From: Hymenobacter chitinivorans DSM 11115
GTDB lineage: Bacteria; Bacteroidota; Bacteroidia; Cytophagales; Hymenobacteraceae
Assembly: GCF_002797555.1 (NCBI RefSeq)
Contig: NZ_PGFA01000001.1
Coordinates: 1,736,001 to 1,800,000, forward strand
DNA length: 64,000 nucleotides
Direction: 5' to 3'
Shown: positions 22,597-30,770 of the stretch, in pieces
Numbering within the stretch: the stretch's first letter is position 1
Layout of the letters: the number at the start of each line of letters is the position of its first letter
The notes under the pieces: generated by a model
What the model saw: only the letters and a program-made list of their open reading frames with translations
Database searches by the model: none
Told to the model about the DNA's origin: nothing
Translations under genes and position numbers: made by a program

Positions 22597-23856
22597 CTAG
22601 TTGGCTTGGGCCAGGGTGGGAGCGGCATCCAGGGCCGGGGCCTCGGCAGTTGCCGTCTGGGGCTGGGCGCGGTCCTGGAACAGCAGCAGGAACAGCAGCA
22701 GCACCACGACGGCAATGCCGGCGGGAATCAGCCAGATCATGCGCCAGTCGTGGGTCGTGGGCGTGGTTTGGTAGGCGTCGAAGATGCGGCCCGAGAGCAG
22801 GGTGCCGATGAGCATACCCACGCCGTAGGTAGCCAGGGTAATGAAGCCCTGGGCCGAGCTTTTGAACCGCTCCCCGGCCAGGTTATCGGTGTAAATCTGG
22901 CCCGTGACGAAGAAGAAGTCGTAGCAGATGCCGTGCAGCACGATGCCGGCAATCAGCATCCAGTAGCTGCTTTCCGCGTTTCCGTAGGCGAAGCACACGT
23001 AGCGCATGACCCAGGCGCCCATGCCGATGGCCAGCATCTTCTTGACGCCCAGCCGGCTGAAAAATACCGGAATCAGGAGCATAAACAGCAGCTCCGACAC
23101 CTGGCCCAAACTCTGCACGCCGGCCGCGGCCTTCATGCCCACCTCGTTGAGGAAGGGGTTGGTAAAGCCGTAGTAAAAGGCCAGCGGAATGCAGATGGCA
23201 ATGGAGGCCAGAAAGAAAATCAGGTAGGAGCGGTTCTTCAGCAGCCCAATGGCGTCGAGGCCCAGCATGTCGCCTAACGAGCTGGCCTGCCCGGTTTTGA
23301 CGGGCGGCGTAGCGGGCAGGGTAAAGCTAAACACACCCAGCAACGCCGAGGCCCCAGCCGCCATCAGAAAGGTACTTTGCAGGCTGCCGCTTTGCTCCCA
23401 GTTGAGCCAGCCAATAGTGAGGCCGGCCACAATCCAGCCCAGGGTGCCGAGCACCCGGATGGTGGCAAACTCCTTCTGCGGGTTCTGCATCTGCCGGAAG
23501 GCAATGGAGTTCACCAAAGCCAGCGTGGGCATGTACAGAATCATGTAGGTCAGGATGTTGGGGTAGAAGGAGCTGAAGTCGGGGGCGGTGGAGGCGTGCC
23601 AGAGCAGGGCCGCCCCGGCCAGGTGCAGCACCCCCAGAATCTTCTGGGCCGAGAAGAATCGGTCGGCAATGAGCCCGATGATAAAGGGCGCCACAATGGC
23701 CCCGATGGACTGGGTCAGAAACGCCACGCCCACCTGAGTGCCGGTGGCCGAGAGGTTGCGCAGCAGGTAGGTGCCCAGCGTTACAAACCACGCGCCCCAG
23801 ATAAAAAACTCCAGAAACATCATGATGGACAGCTTGATGCGGATGGTGGTATTCAT
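22597..23856 (-). CDS. MFS permease of the nucleoside-H+ symporter type (NupG/XapB-like)
   Basis: The 419-residue membrane protein has twelve hydrophobic segments and the Nuc_H_symport opening (IRIKLSIMMFLEFFIWGAWFVTLGTYL), where the FFIWGAW motif is characteristic of the family. In Bacteroidota such permeases frequently occur inside sugar-oxidation clusters rather than nucleoside operons, so a keto-sugar or its derivative is the likely substrate here. It is first in the MFS-isomerase-DUF1080 group and is separated from the cytochrome gene by hairpin element A copy 2. Confidence 0.9.
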   Translation of the reverse strand: MNTTIRIKLSIMMFLEFFIWGAWFVTLGTYLLRNLSATGTQVGVAFLTQSIGAIVAPFIIGLIADRFFSAQKILGVLHLAGAALLWHASTAPDFSSFYPNILTYMILYMPTLALVNSIAFRQMQNPQKEFATIRVLGTLGWIVAGLTIGWLNWEQSGSLQSTFLMAAGASALLGVFSFTLPATPPVKTGQASSLGDMLGLDAIGLLKNRSYLIFFLASIAICIPLAFYYGFTNPFLNEVGMKAAAGVQSLGQVSELLFMLLIPVFFSRLGVKKMLAIGMGAWVMRYVCFAYGNAESSYWMLIAGIVLHGICYDFFFVTGQIYTDNLAGERFKSSAQGFITLATYGVGMLIGTLLSGRIFDAYQTTPTTHDWRMIWLIPAGIAVVVLLLFLLLFQDRAQPQTATAEAPALDAAPTLAQAN

Positions 23857-23908
23857 GGGCGGTGGGGTTGAAGCGTAGTTGTTAGTCGTTAGTTGTCCGT
23901 TGTTAGCT

Positions 23909-24093
23909 CTGTCATCCTGAGGCCGAGCCGAAGGACCTTCCTCGCCTCAGTGACAAGCTTCATTCAAAGTACCAAAGCCCTCTATCCTTGTTAGAGCAAA
24001 GGGCATTTCACGTTGGCATTTAGCTGCAGTGGGGTAGGCGAGGAAGGTCCTTCACTCCGCTACGCTGCATGACCGGCAGATCAAGGATGACAG
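23909..24093. repeat. Hairpin element family A, copy 2
   Basis: It begins CTGTCATCCTGAGG and ends AAGGATGACAG, with inner arms GAAGGACCTTCCTCGCC against GGCGAGGAAGGTCCTTC (17 bp perfect). Compared with copy 1 the middle is different but still carries CAAAGCCCT and AGGGC-like words. The immediate flank upstream (GTTGTTAGTCGTTAGTTGTC) belongs to a further short-word repeat. It sits inside the oxidation gene cluster, between the permease and cytochrome genes. Confidence 0.85.
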
Positions 24094-24122
24094 GCGAGAA
24101 GAACCGAGTTAGTGGAAAACGG

Positions 24123-24593
24123 CTACCGCAAACTCAGGATGTAGCGGGCCATTTCCTGGGCGTCGGCTTCCGAGAGGCCGGGGTGGGGCGTCATGGCCAC
24201 GTCGCCCCAGTTGCCCTTGCCGCCCTTGATGATTTTGCCGGCCAGCATGCTGACGTTGGCGTCGTTGCTGGGGTATTTTTCGGCCACGGCTTTATAGGCG
24301 GGGCCCAGGAGCTTCTCGTTTTCGCGGTGGCAGCCCAGACAGTCGCTGCCCTCGATGAGCTTGGCGCCTTTGGCAACGGCTCCGCCCGTGGGTCCGGTCC
24401 CGATTTTGGTGGCGCTGGTATCAATCTGGGGCTGGTGGGCCACGGCCGTCAGGTTAGCGCCAGTAGTCGAGTCGGTAGCCAGAGTTTCCTCGGAGCCGGC
24501 CAGGGTGTATTCGTCCTTGGCTTTCTTCTCCGACCCGGAAGAGCAGGCCGCCAATAATGCGCCGAAGCTCAGGAATAGGAAGACTTTTTTCAT
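24123..24593 (-). CDS. c-type cytochrome lipoprotein
   Basis: From the ATG at 24593 (MKKVFLFLSFGALLAACSS) the product has 156 residues with a lipobox cysteine at about 17. After a 50-residue acidic linker, a class I cytochrome c domain follows: haem-binding CLGCH at 85-89 and the distal Met at about 134 (DVAMTPH), the final helix being EADAQEMARYILSL. It is a membrane-anchored periplasmic electron carrier, and would take electrons from the GMC dehydrogenase at 27527-29203 to the respiratory chain. The upstream part of the ORF (to 24668) is not coding. Confidence 0.93.
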   Translation of the reverse strand: MKKVFLFLSFGALLAACSSGSEKKAKDEYTLAGSEETLATDSTTGANLTAVAHQPQIDTSATKIGTGPTGGAVAKGAKLIEGSDCLGCHRENEKLLGPAYKAVAEKYPSNDANVSMLAGKIIKGGKGNWGDVAMTPHPGLSEADAQEMARYILSLR

Positions 24594-24609
24594 GGGTATA
24601 CAGCGGTAA

Positions 24610-25662
24610 TTAAAGGCCCAGCAGGGTTTTGTTTTTGGCTTCGTCGATGCCGGAAGCCGCAAAATCATCGAAGGCCTTGTCGGTGACGCGGATGATGTGG
24701 TCTTTGATAAACGTGGCCCCTTCGCAGGCGCCGTCCTCGGGGTGTTTCAGGGCGCATTCCCACTCCAGCACGGCCCAGCCGGGGTAGTCGTACTGGGCCA
24801 ACTTACTGAAAATAGCTTTGAAGTTGACCTGCCCGTCGCCGGGGGAGCGGAAGCGGCCGGCGCGGTCGGCCCAGCTCTGGTAGCCCCCGTACACGCCCTG
24901 CCGGCCGGTGGGGTTAAACTCGGCGTCCTTGACGTGAAACGCCCGGATTCGCTCGTGGTAGAGGTCGATGTACTCCAGGTAATCCAGGCACTGGAGCACG
25001 AAGTGGGAGGGGTCGTAGAGCAGGCAGGCCCGGGGGTGGTGCTGCACCTTGTCGAGGAACATTTCGTAGCTGATGCCGTCGTGCAGATCCTCGCCGGCGT
25101 GCACCTCGTAGCACACGTCCACCCCGCACTCGTCGAAGGTTTGCAGGATGGGCAGCCAGCGCCGGGCCAGCTCGGTAAAGCCCGTATCGACGAGGCCGGC
25201 CGGACGCTGGGGCCAGGGGTACACCATGGGCCAGAGCAGCGCCCCGCTAAAGGTGGCGTGGGCGGTCAGCCCCAGATTTTGCGAAGCTTTAGCCGCGTAC
25301 TTGAGCTGCTGCACGGCCCACGCTTGCCTCGCCGTGGGGTTGCCGCGCAACGCCTCGGGCGCGAAGCCGTCGAACAGCGAATCGTAGACGGGGTTTACGG
25401 CCACCAGCTGCCCCTGTAGGTGAGTCGACAACTCGGTGATTTCCAGCCCAGCGGCCTGCACTTTGCCCTTCAGTTCGTCGGCGTAGGTCTGGCTTTCGGC
25501 CGCTAATTGCAGGTCGATAAAGCGTTTGTCCAGGGTGGGCAATTGCACACCTTTGAAGCCCATACCGCTGGCCCAGGCGCAGATGCTTTCCAAGCTGTTG
25601 AAGGGCGGCTGGTCGGAAATGAACTGGGCCAGGAAAATAGCGGGTCCCTTAATGGTTTTCAT
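24610..25662 (-). CDS. Cytoplasmic sugar isomerase/epimerase (TIM barrel)
   Basis: The 350-residue product (ATG at 25662, MKTIKGPAIFLAQFISDQ) has no signal peptide, in contrast to its two paralogues. The TIM barrel is marked by GFKGVQLPTLDKRFIDL, VDVCYEVHAGEDLHDGISY, LLYDPSHFVLQCLDYLEYID and IRAFHVKDAEFNPTGRQG, with the Glu/Asp/His/Glu metal site positions of the family. It starts 7 bases after the Gfo/Idh/MocA gene and is likely translated with it. It probably interconverts keto-sugar intermediates after uptake. Confidence 0.88.
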   Translation of the reverse strand: MKTIKGPAIFLAQFISDQPPFNSLESICAWASGMGFKGVQLPTLDKRFIDLQLAAESQTYADELKGKVQAAGLEITELSTHLQGQLVAVNPVYDSLFDGFAPEALRGNPTARQAWAVQQLKYAAKASQNLGLTAHATFSGALLWPMVYPWPQRPAGLVDTGFTELARRWLPILQTFDECGVDVCYEVHAGEDLHDGISYEMFLDKVQHHPRACLLYDPSHFVLQCLDYLEYIDLYHERIRAFHVKDAEFNPTGRQGVYGGYQSWADRAGRFRSPGDGQVNFKAIFSKLAQYDYPGWAVLEWECALKHPEDGACEGATFIKDHIIRVTDKAFDDFAASGIDEAKNKTLLGL

Positions 25663-25669
25663 GCGCGGC

Positions 25670-26821
25670 TTAGATGGTAAAGTCCGTCCATTTCTGCTCG
25701 GAGCGGCCCGAGGCAATGACGTTTTCAATAAAGGCCATGCCCCGTACGCCTTCCTCGATGCCGGGGTAGTCCAGAGCTTCGGGCGGGGCGGGGGCGCCGG
25801 TCAGGTCGGCCTGCAGCGTCAGGGCGAAGTTGCGGTAGAGGTTGGCAAAGGCTTCGAGGTAGCCTTCGGGGTGGCCGGCCGGGGTGCGGGTGTTGTGACG
25901 GGCGTAGGAGCTGACGTAGCCCGTGCCCGCCCGGCGGATTTCGGTGGGCCGGTCCAGCCACTTTACCAGCAGGGTGTTAGCGTCGGTCTGCTGCCATTCC
26001 AGGCCGCCTTTTTCGCCGTATACCCGCAGGCGCAGGTTATTTTCCTCCCCGGCCGCCACCTGCGTAGCCACCAGCAAGCCGCTGGCCCCGCTCGTGAGGC
26101 GCAGCAGCACGGCCCCGTCGTCGTCGAGCTGCCGGCCGGGTACTACCGTGTGGATGTCGGCGCAGAGCTGGCTGACGCTGAGTCCCGTGACGTACTCGAG
26201 CAGGTTGAAGGCGTGGGTGCCAATGTCGCCCATGGCCCCGGCCACGCCGCTGCGGCTGGGGTCGGTGCGCCAGGCGGCCTGCTTGTTGGCCGAGCCTTCC
26301 TCAAACGTGCTCAGCCAGCCCTGCGGATACTCCACGTACACCTTGCGGATGTTGCCCAGCGCCCCGGAAGCTACCAGCTGCCGGGCTTCTTTCACCATGG
26401 GGTAGCCGGTGTAGGTATGGGTCAGGCAGAAGCGGGCGGAGCTGGCTTCGACTACGGCCTGCAGTTCCTTGGCTTCGGCCAAAGAAAAGGTCATGGGCTT
26501 GTCGAGGATGACGTGAAAGCCGTTTTCCAGGGCCAGCTTGGCCGGGGCGAAGTGCAGGTGGTTGGGCGTCACGATGGAAACGACCTGCACCCGCTGCGCC
26601 GCCGGCAGCTCTTTCTCGCGCTGGATCAGCTCCTCGTAGGAACCATACACCCGCTCGGGCTGAAGGCCCAACAGCTGTCCGCTCGCCCGGGAAGTTTCCG
26701 GGTCGCTGCTAAAGGCCCCGGCTACCAACTCGTAGAGCCCGTCCAGGGCGGCGGCGTGGCGGTGTACGGCCCCGATAAAGGCGCCCTGCCCGCCACCTAT
26801 CATGGCTAGTCGTAGTTTCAT
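25670..26821 (-). CDS. Gfo/Idh/MocA family oxidoreductase
   Basis: The 383-residue protein begins with a Rossmann fold: MKLRLAMIGGGQGAFIGAVHR has the GGGxGxxxG dinucleotide motif and VVSIVTPNHLHFAPAKLALENGFHVILDKPMTFSL carries the family EKP-like catalytic Lys in DKP. The C-terminal GFO_IDH_MocA_C domain includes GAMGDIGTHAFNLLEYVTG with the conserved His. Such enzymes oxidise or reduce a sugar hydroxyl or keto group with NAD(P). In this context it could reduce the released 3-keto sugar back to a metabolisable sugar. It has no signal peptide. Confidence 0.93.
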   Translation of the reverse strand: MKLRLAMIGGGQGAFIGAVHRHAAALDGLYELVAGAFSSDPETSRASGQLLGLQPERVYGSYEELIQREKELPAAQRVQVVSIVTPNHLHFAPAKLALENGFHVILDKPMTFSLAEAKELQAVVEASSARFCLTHTYTGYPMVKEARQLVASGALGNIRKVYVEYPQGWLSTFEEGSANKQAAWRTDPSRSGVAGAMGDIGTHAFNLLEYVTGLSVSQLCADIHTVVPGRQLDDDGAVLLRLTSGASGLLVATQVAAGEENNLRLRVYGEKGGLEWQQTDANTLLVKWLDRPTEIRRAGTGYVSSYARHNTRTPAGHPEGYLEAFANLYRNFALTLQADLTGAPAPPEALDYPGIEEGVRGMAFIENVIASGRSEQKWTDFTI

Positions 26822-26912
26822 TCAGGATTAGATGTTGATTGTCAATTGTTGATTGTTAGTAGCTGATACAGTTCTTCTGACAACTAACAACGAGCAACTA
26901 CCAACTACCAAC
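26822..26912. repeat. Short-word inverted repeat (TTGATTGT / ACAACTA type)
   Basis: The gap consists of degenerate copies of TTGATTGT/ATTGTTGATTGTTAG on the left and the complementary words TGACAACTAACAAC and CAACTACCAACTACC on the right. It resembles the clearer GACAACT element at 29236-29317. I see no gene. Confidence 0.55.
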
Positions 26913-27515
26913 TTAAGTGGTGGCCCAGGCCCGGTCGCCTTTTTTGTAGGGCACGCAGCCGTCGTATTTGCCGGGCACGGGCAGGTAGCGCAGGGCCTTG
27001 GTGGCTCCCACTTCGGAAGTGAAATAGCCCAGCAAGGTCAGCTCCTTGAGCATACGGAAGTAGTGGTTGGGCGCTTCCAGGGTCTTGGTTTTGCTGTACT
27101 GCTTTTGCTCGGCATCCAGGGCCGTGAGCAGGGCCGTGCGCTGCTCCGGGGTGCTTTCCAGGAAGCCTTTGCCGTTTTTCTGCTTGCTGGCCTGCTCGAG
27201 TTTCGTCAGGCCCTGCAGGAAAATCTGCTGGTCGGCGGGCTTGTAGCAGTCTTTTACCATAACGGCCATGAACGAGCCCACGTCGGCGGCTTTGGCCCCG
27301 GGCGTTGTGGTGGTGGGCAGGATGGTTTCCCCGACTTCGTTCAGGTAAGCCACCTGGTCCGGACTCAGCAAGGGCTTTTCCTTTTTGACGGCCGCCGTGG
27401 CCTTCTGGTCCTTTTCTTCGGCGGGCGAGGAGCAGCTGCTCAAAAAATACTCGCCGCCGATAAGCGTGCCGCCCATGATAATAGCTACCCGGGCCAGGGC
27501 GTCTCTTCTGTTCAT
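26913..27515 (-). CDS. Gluconate 2-dehydrogenase subunit 3 family lipoprotein
   Basis: The 200-residue protein carries a twin-arginine leader (MNRRDALARVAIIMGG) and a lipobox (YFLSSC). The mature part matches the gluconate_2-dh3 family: LSPDQVAYLNEVGETILPTTTTPGAKAADVGSF is the characteristic core, and the C-terminus ends with LTLLGYFTSEVGATKALRYLPVPGKYDGC. This small subunit is required for export and function of the partner GMC dehydrogenase, which it precedes by 11 bases in transcription order after the GMC gene. Together they form a periplasmic membrane-bound glycoside dehydrogenase. Confidence 0.92.
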   Translation of the reverse strand: MNRRDALARVAIIMGGTLIGGEYFLSSCSSPAEEKDQKATAAVKKEKPLLSPDQVAYLNEVGETILPTTTTPGAKAADVGSFMAVMVKDCYKPADQQIFLQGLTKLEQASKQKNGKGFLESTPEQRTALLTALDAEQKQYSKTKTLEAPNHYFRMLKELTLLGYFTSEVGATKALRYLPVPGKYDGCVPYKKGDRAWATT

Positions 27516-27526
27516 CGTGGTACGGA

Positions 27527-29203
27527 TTAGACGTTTTGCTTTTTCAGCTCACTTACCGCGTGGTCGACGGCGCGGGCGGTGAGGGCCATGTAAGTCAACG
27601 ACGGGTTCTGGCAGGCCGAGGAGGTCATGCAGGCCCCGTCGGTGACGTACACGTTGGGGGCGTCCCAAACCTGGTTGTGGGCATTGAGCACCGAGGTTTT
27701 TGGGTCGCGGCCCATGCGGGCGGTGCCCATTTCGTGGATGCCGCCGCCCATGGCGTAGCCGTTGTTGTAGGTCTTCACGTTTTGGAGGCCGGCCTTTTCC
27801 AGCATTTCCTGGGCGTCCTGCATCATGTCGATGCGCATTTTCTGCTCGTTGTCCCGAATGCTGGCGTCGAGGGCCAGCACGGGCAGGCCCCACTTGTCCT
27901 TCTTGTCCTTGGCCAGGAAGGCGCGGTTGTCGTGGTAGGGCAGGGTTTCGCCGAACGCGCCCAGGCCCATCGTCCAGTTGCCGGGTTCCGACAGCGCGTC
28001 CTTCAAGTCGCCGCCGATGCTCATTTCGGCAATTTCCCGGCTCCAGCCTTCCCGGCCGGCCCCGCCTTGGTAGCCAAAGCCACGGATGTAGTCGCGCTTA
28101 TCGCCAAACAGGTTGCGGAAGCGGGGCACGTAAATACCGTTGGCCCGGCGGCCGTACACGTACTTGTCTTCGTAGCCGGGCATCTCGCCGTGGGCCCCGG
28201 CCCGGAAGTGGTGGTCCATCAGGTTGTGGCCCAGCTCCCCGCTGCTGCTGCCCAGGCCCTCGGGCCACACGTCGGTGGCCGAGTTCATCAGCACCCAAGC
28301 CGAATTCAGGGTGGAGGCGTTCAGGAACACGATTTTGGCGAAGTACTCGTAGGTCTGGTTGGTTTCCGCGTCCAGTACTTCCACGCCCTTGGCCCGCTTC
28401 GTATCCTTGTCGTAGAGGATTTTGGTAACAATCGAAAACGGCCGCAGCGTCAGATTTCCGGTGGCCACGGCAGCGGGCAAGGAAGCTGCCTGGGTGCTGT
28501 AGTAAGCTCCGAATGGGCAGCCCAGCCAGCACTTGTTGCGGTACTGGCAGTTGGTGCGGTTATTATGCGCCACGGTAATGTTGGCCGTGCGCCCAATCAC
28601 CATGTGGCGGTTTTTGTAGTTCTTTTTGATGCGGGCCGCCACGTCCTTTTCCACGCAGTTCATTTCCATGGGCGGCATAAAGTCGCCGTCGGGCAGCTGG
28701 GGCAGGCCGTCCCGGTTGCCGCTAATACCCGCAAATTTTTCCACGTAGCTGTACCACGGGGCCAGGTCCTTGTAGCGGATGGGCCAATCCACGGCCACTC
28801 CGTCCTTGGCGTTGGCCTCGAAGTCGTAGTCGCTCCAGCGGTACGACTGCCGGCCCCACATCAGGCTGCGGCCGCCCACCTGGTAGCCCCGAAACCAGTC
28901 GAAGGGCTTGACCTCCACGTAGGGGCTTTCCCGCTCATCGACCCAGAACTCCAGGTTGCTTTCGTTGAGCGTGTAGTCGCGCTTGAGCACGGGGTGGTCG
29001 GCCATCATCTGCTGGGTTTTGCCCCCGCGGTGGGGCAGCTCCCAGGGTGCCTTGTTGGCATTCACGTAGTCCTTGATGTGCTCCACGTTGCGGCCCCGCT
29101 CCAGCAGAATGGTTTTCAAACCTTTCTCAGTCAATTCCTTGGCAGCCAGGCCGCCCGAAATACCGGAACCAATGACTATAGCGTCGTAGGTATTCTTTTC
29201 CAT
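27527..29203 (-). CDS. GMC family oxidoreductase (catalytic subunit of a glycoside dehydrogenase)
   Basis: The 558-residue FAD enzyme starts EKNTYDAIVIGSGISGGLAAKELTEKG with the GxGxxG dinucleotide fold, and has the GMC signature around QVGGRSLMWGRQSYRW (residues 110-125). The C-terminal substrate domain has MGGGIHEMGTARMGRD with the catalytic His and VTDGACMTSSACQNPSLTYMALTARA with the second catalytic position (Asn). Homologues with this subunit 3 and a c-type cytochrome oxidise sugars at C3 to 3-keto-glycosides. There is no signal of its own; it is likely exported with its Tat-bearing partner. Confidence 0.93.
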   Translation of the reverse strand: MEKNTYDAIVIGSGISGGLAAKELTEKGLKTILLERGRNVEHIKDYVNANKAPWELPHRGGKTQQMMADHPVLKRDYTLNESNLEFWVDERESPYVEVKPFDWFRGYQVGGRSLMWGRQSYRWSDYDFEANAKDGVAVDWPIRYKDLAPWYSYVEKFAGISGNRDGLPQLPDGDFMPPMEMNCVEKDVAARIKKNYKNRHMVIGRTANITVAHNNRTNCQYRNKCWLGCPFGAYYSTQAASLPAAVATGNLTLRPFSIVTKILYDKDTKRAKGVEVLDAETNQTYEYFAKIVFLNASTLNSAWVLMNSATDVWPEGLGSSSGELGHNLMDHHFRAGAHGEMPGYEDKYVYGRRANGIYVPRFRNLFGDKRDYIRGFGYQGGAGREGWSREIAEMSIGGDLKDALSEPGNWTMGLGAFGETLPYHDNRAFLAKDKKDKWGLPVLALDASIRDNEQKMRIDMMQDAQEMLEKAGLQNVKTYNNGYAMGGGIHEMGTARMGRDPKTSVLNAHNQVWDAPNVYVTDGACMTSSACQNPSLTYMALTARAVDHAVSELKKQNV

Positions 29204-29235
29204 AAAAAGGGTGGGAAATGGTAGGGCGGATTTTT

Positions 29236-29317
29236 AGTTGTCAGTTGCTGGTTGTCAGTTGTTAGGTCGTTCTAACTTTCTTATTTACTGACAACTGACA
29301 ACTGACAACTGACAACT
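29236..29317. repeat. GACAACT tandem/inverted short repeat
   Basis: Four perfect head-to-tail copies of the 7-mer GACAACT lie at 29290-29317, and their complement AGTTGTC/GTTGTCAG appears at 29236-29262. The two arms can pair into a hairpin. The right array overlaps the stop codon of the following gene (TAG at 29318-29316), so the repeat sits directly at a gene end. Confidence 0.8.
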
Positions 29318-30200
29318 ACACCAAGCTGCGCTTGATGTGGGTGATGCTCTTCTGGATGCTGTCGAAGGGGGAGCCGGGGGTTTGGTCCTGCTCCACGAAG
29401 AAGTACTTCAAGCCGGCTTTGCTAGCCTGGGCGAAGATGCGTTTGAAGTCGATGGTGCCGCTGCCTACTTCGGTGAAGTCATGCTTGGGCGTATTGTCCA
29501 TGTCCTTCACGTGCCAGAGCGGGAAGCGGCCGGGGTGCTTCGTAAACAGGGCCACCGGGTCGTGGCCGGCCTTGGTGGCCCAGTACAGGTCCAGCTCCAT
29601 CTGCACTAAGCTCTTGTCGGTGCTGCTGAGTAGCAAATCGTAGGGCAGTTGGCCGTTCTGGGCCGCGAATTCGAAGTCGTGGTTGTGGTAGCAGAGCTGG
29701 ATGCCGGCCTTTTTGCTTCGCTCCCCGGCTTTGTTGAGCTGCTCCGCTACATACTTATAGTGGTCCAAATTGCCGCGCTCGGCCTCCGAGAGGTAGGCGC
29801 ACACCATATATTTCACGCCGGCCTGGGCGGCATCGTCCACGGCTTTGTCCCAGCCATGGAGCATGGTGCCCAGCACGGGTTGGCCCTTTTCCGGTTCCTC
29901 GCCCAGGCGGTAGTGGCTGCTGGGCATAATTAGCCCGTTTTGCTTGAGCAGCTTGGCAAAGGCGGCGGGTTCCATGCCGTAAAACTTCTGGCTGCCCGTG
30001 TAAGTCGCGCCTTCTACCGAGGTGTAGCCCAGCTTGGCAATGTGGGCCAGCGTCCCGGCCGGGTCTTTTTGCATGGCCTCGCGCACAGTGTAGAGCTGCA
30101 GGCCGATGTACTGTTTGGGCGCCGCCAGTAGGGTGGGCGAAATCAGGGCGCCGGCCGACAACAAGGCCGCGGACTTTACGAAGGCACGACGGGACGTCAT
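29316..30200 (-). CDS. Tat-exported sugar isomerase/epimerase (TIM barrel)
   Basis: The 294-residue product begins with a twin-arginine leader (MTSRRAFVKSAALLSAGALI). The barrel shows YIGLQLYTVREAMQKDP, GYTSVEGATYTG, YHNHDFEF (the family metal-binding His-Glu region), MELDLYWATKAG with Glu/Asp ligands and WHVKDMDN near the C-terminus, characteristic of the IolE/xylose isomerase-like superfamily. It is the first gene of the right-to-left operon and is exported, so it acts on the periplasmic keto sugar. Paralogue of the proteins at 21704-22591 and 24610-25662. Confidence 0.9.
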   Translation of the reverse strand: MTSRRAFVKSAALLSAGALISPTLLAAPKQYIGLQLYTVREAMQKDPAGTLAHIAKLGYTSVEGATYTGSQKFYGMEPAAFAKLLKQNGLIMPSSHYRLGEEPEKGQPVLGTMLHGWDKAVDDAAQAGVKYMVCAYLSEAERGNLDHYKYVAEQLNKAGERSKKAGIQLCYHNHDFEFAAQNGQLPYDLLLSSTDKSLVQMELDLYWATKAGHDPVALFTKHPGRFPLWHVKDMDNTPKHDFTEVGSGTIDFKRIFAQASKAGLKYFFVEQDQTPGSPFDSIQKSITHIKRSLV

Positions 30201-30770
30201 AGCTAAACGGGAAAGGGTGGGAAGGAGCAGCCGCCCGATAAGCCCGGGGCAACTGGTAGTGACTTAGGAAGCATTCGGGGCCCGGTAGCCGGGGCGGCCA
30301 AAAATCAGCCGACAGTATACCAGAGGCCCGCGAAGGAGGAGTATTGTGCCCTAATTTATTCCGTCTGAATTGGAGAAAGCAAGCTTTTAAATGGGATAAA
30401 AGCCGGCCGGTTAGCCTTTTGCGCAGGGTCAATACGCTTACGGCACACGTAGTAAGGCGTACTGCCGTTCACCTGGGCGTAATTCGTTGGTGCTTGGTGC
30501 TTTATTTCAAACAGATAAAAAACATGCCCGCCGACGACGCTAATTTCCGCCCGAAGACTGGCTCTACCCGGGCTACAAGCCACCTGTCGCCGCATGAGCC
30601 GGCCCGGTACCCGGTGCTGGTTTCGTCTCTATAGGTGCCGGCGGCTAGGCTCAAGCGGCATTGTACCCACAAGCTGGCTGCGGCGGAATAGTGCAGCCCG
30701 GAGCTCCTTTCCAAGTTCCAAAGAGGCGGGCCTTAAAAAGGTAGCGTGTTTACGCGGACGGCTTGGCACT
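30201..30770. other. Long gap with no confident gene
   Basis: These 570 bases are less GC-rich than the neighbours in places (30340-30520). A 79-codon frame on the - strand (30356-30595) has a protein-like stretch (GGHVFYLFEIKHQAPTNYAQVNG) but no convincing start or family, and could be a remnant of a lost gene. A 96-codon + strand frame overlaps it. The gap must hold the promoter of the isomerase operon, transcribed leftward from about 30201. I can support nothing more. Confidence 0.4.
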
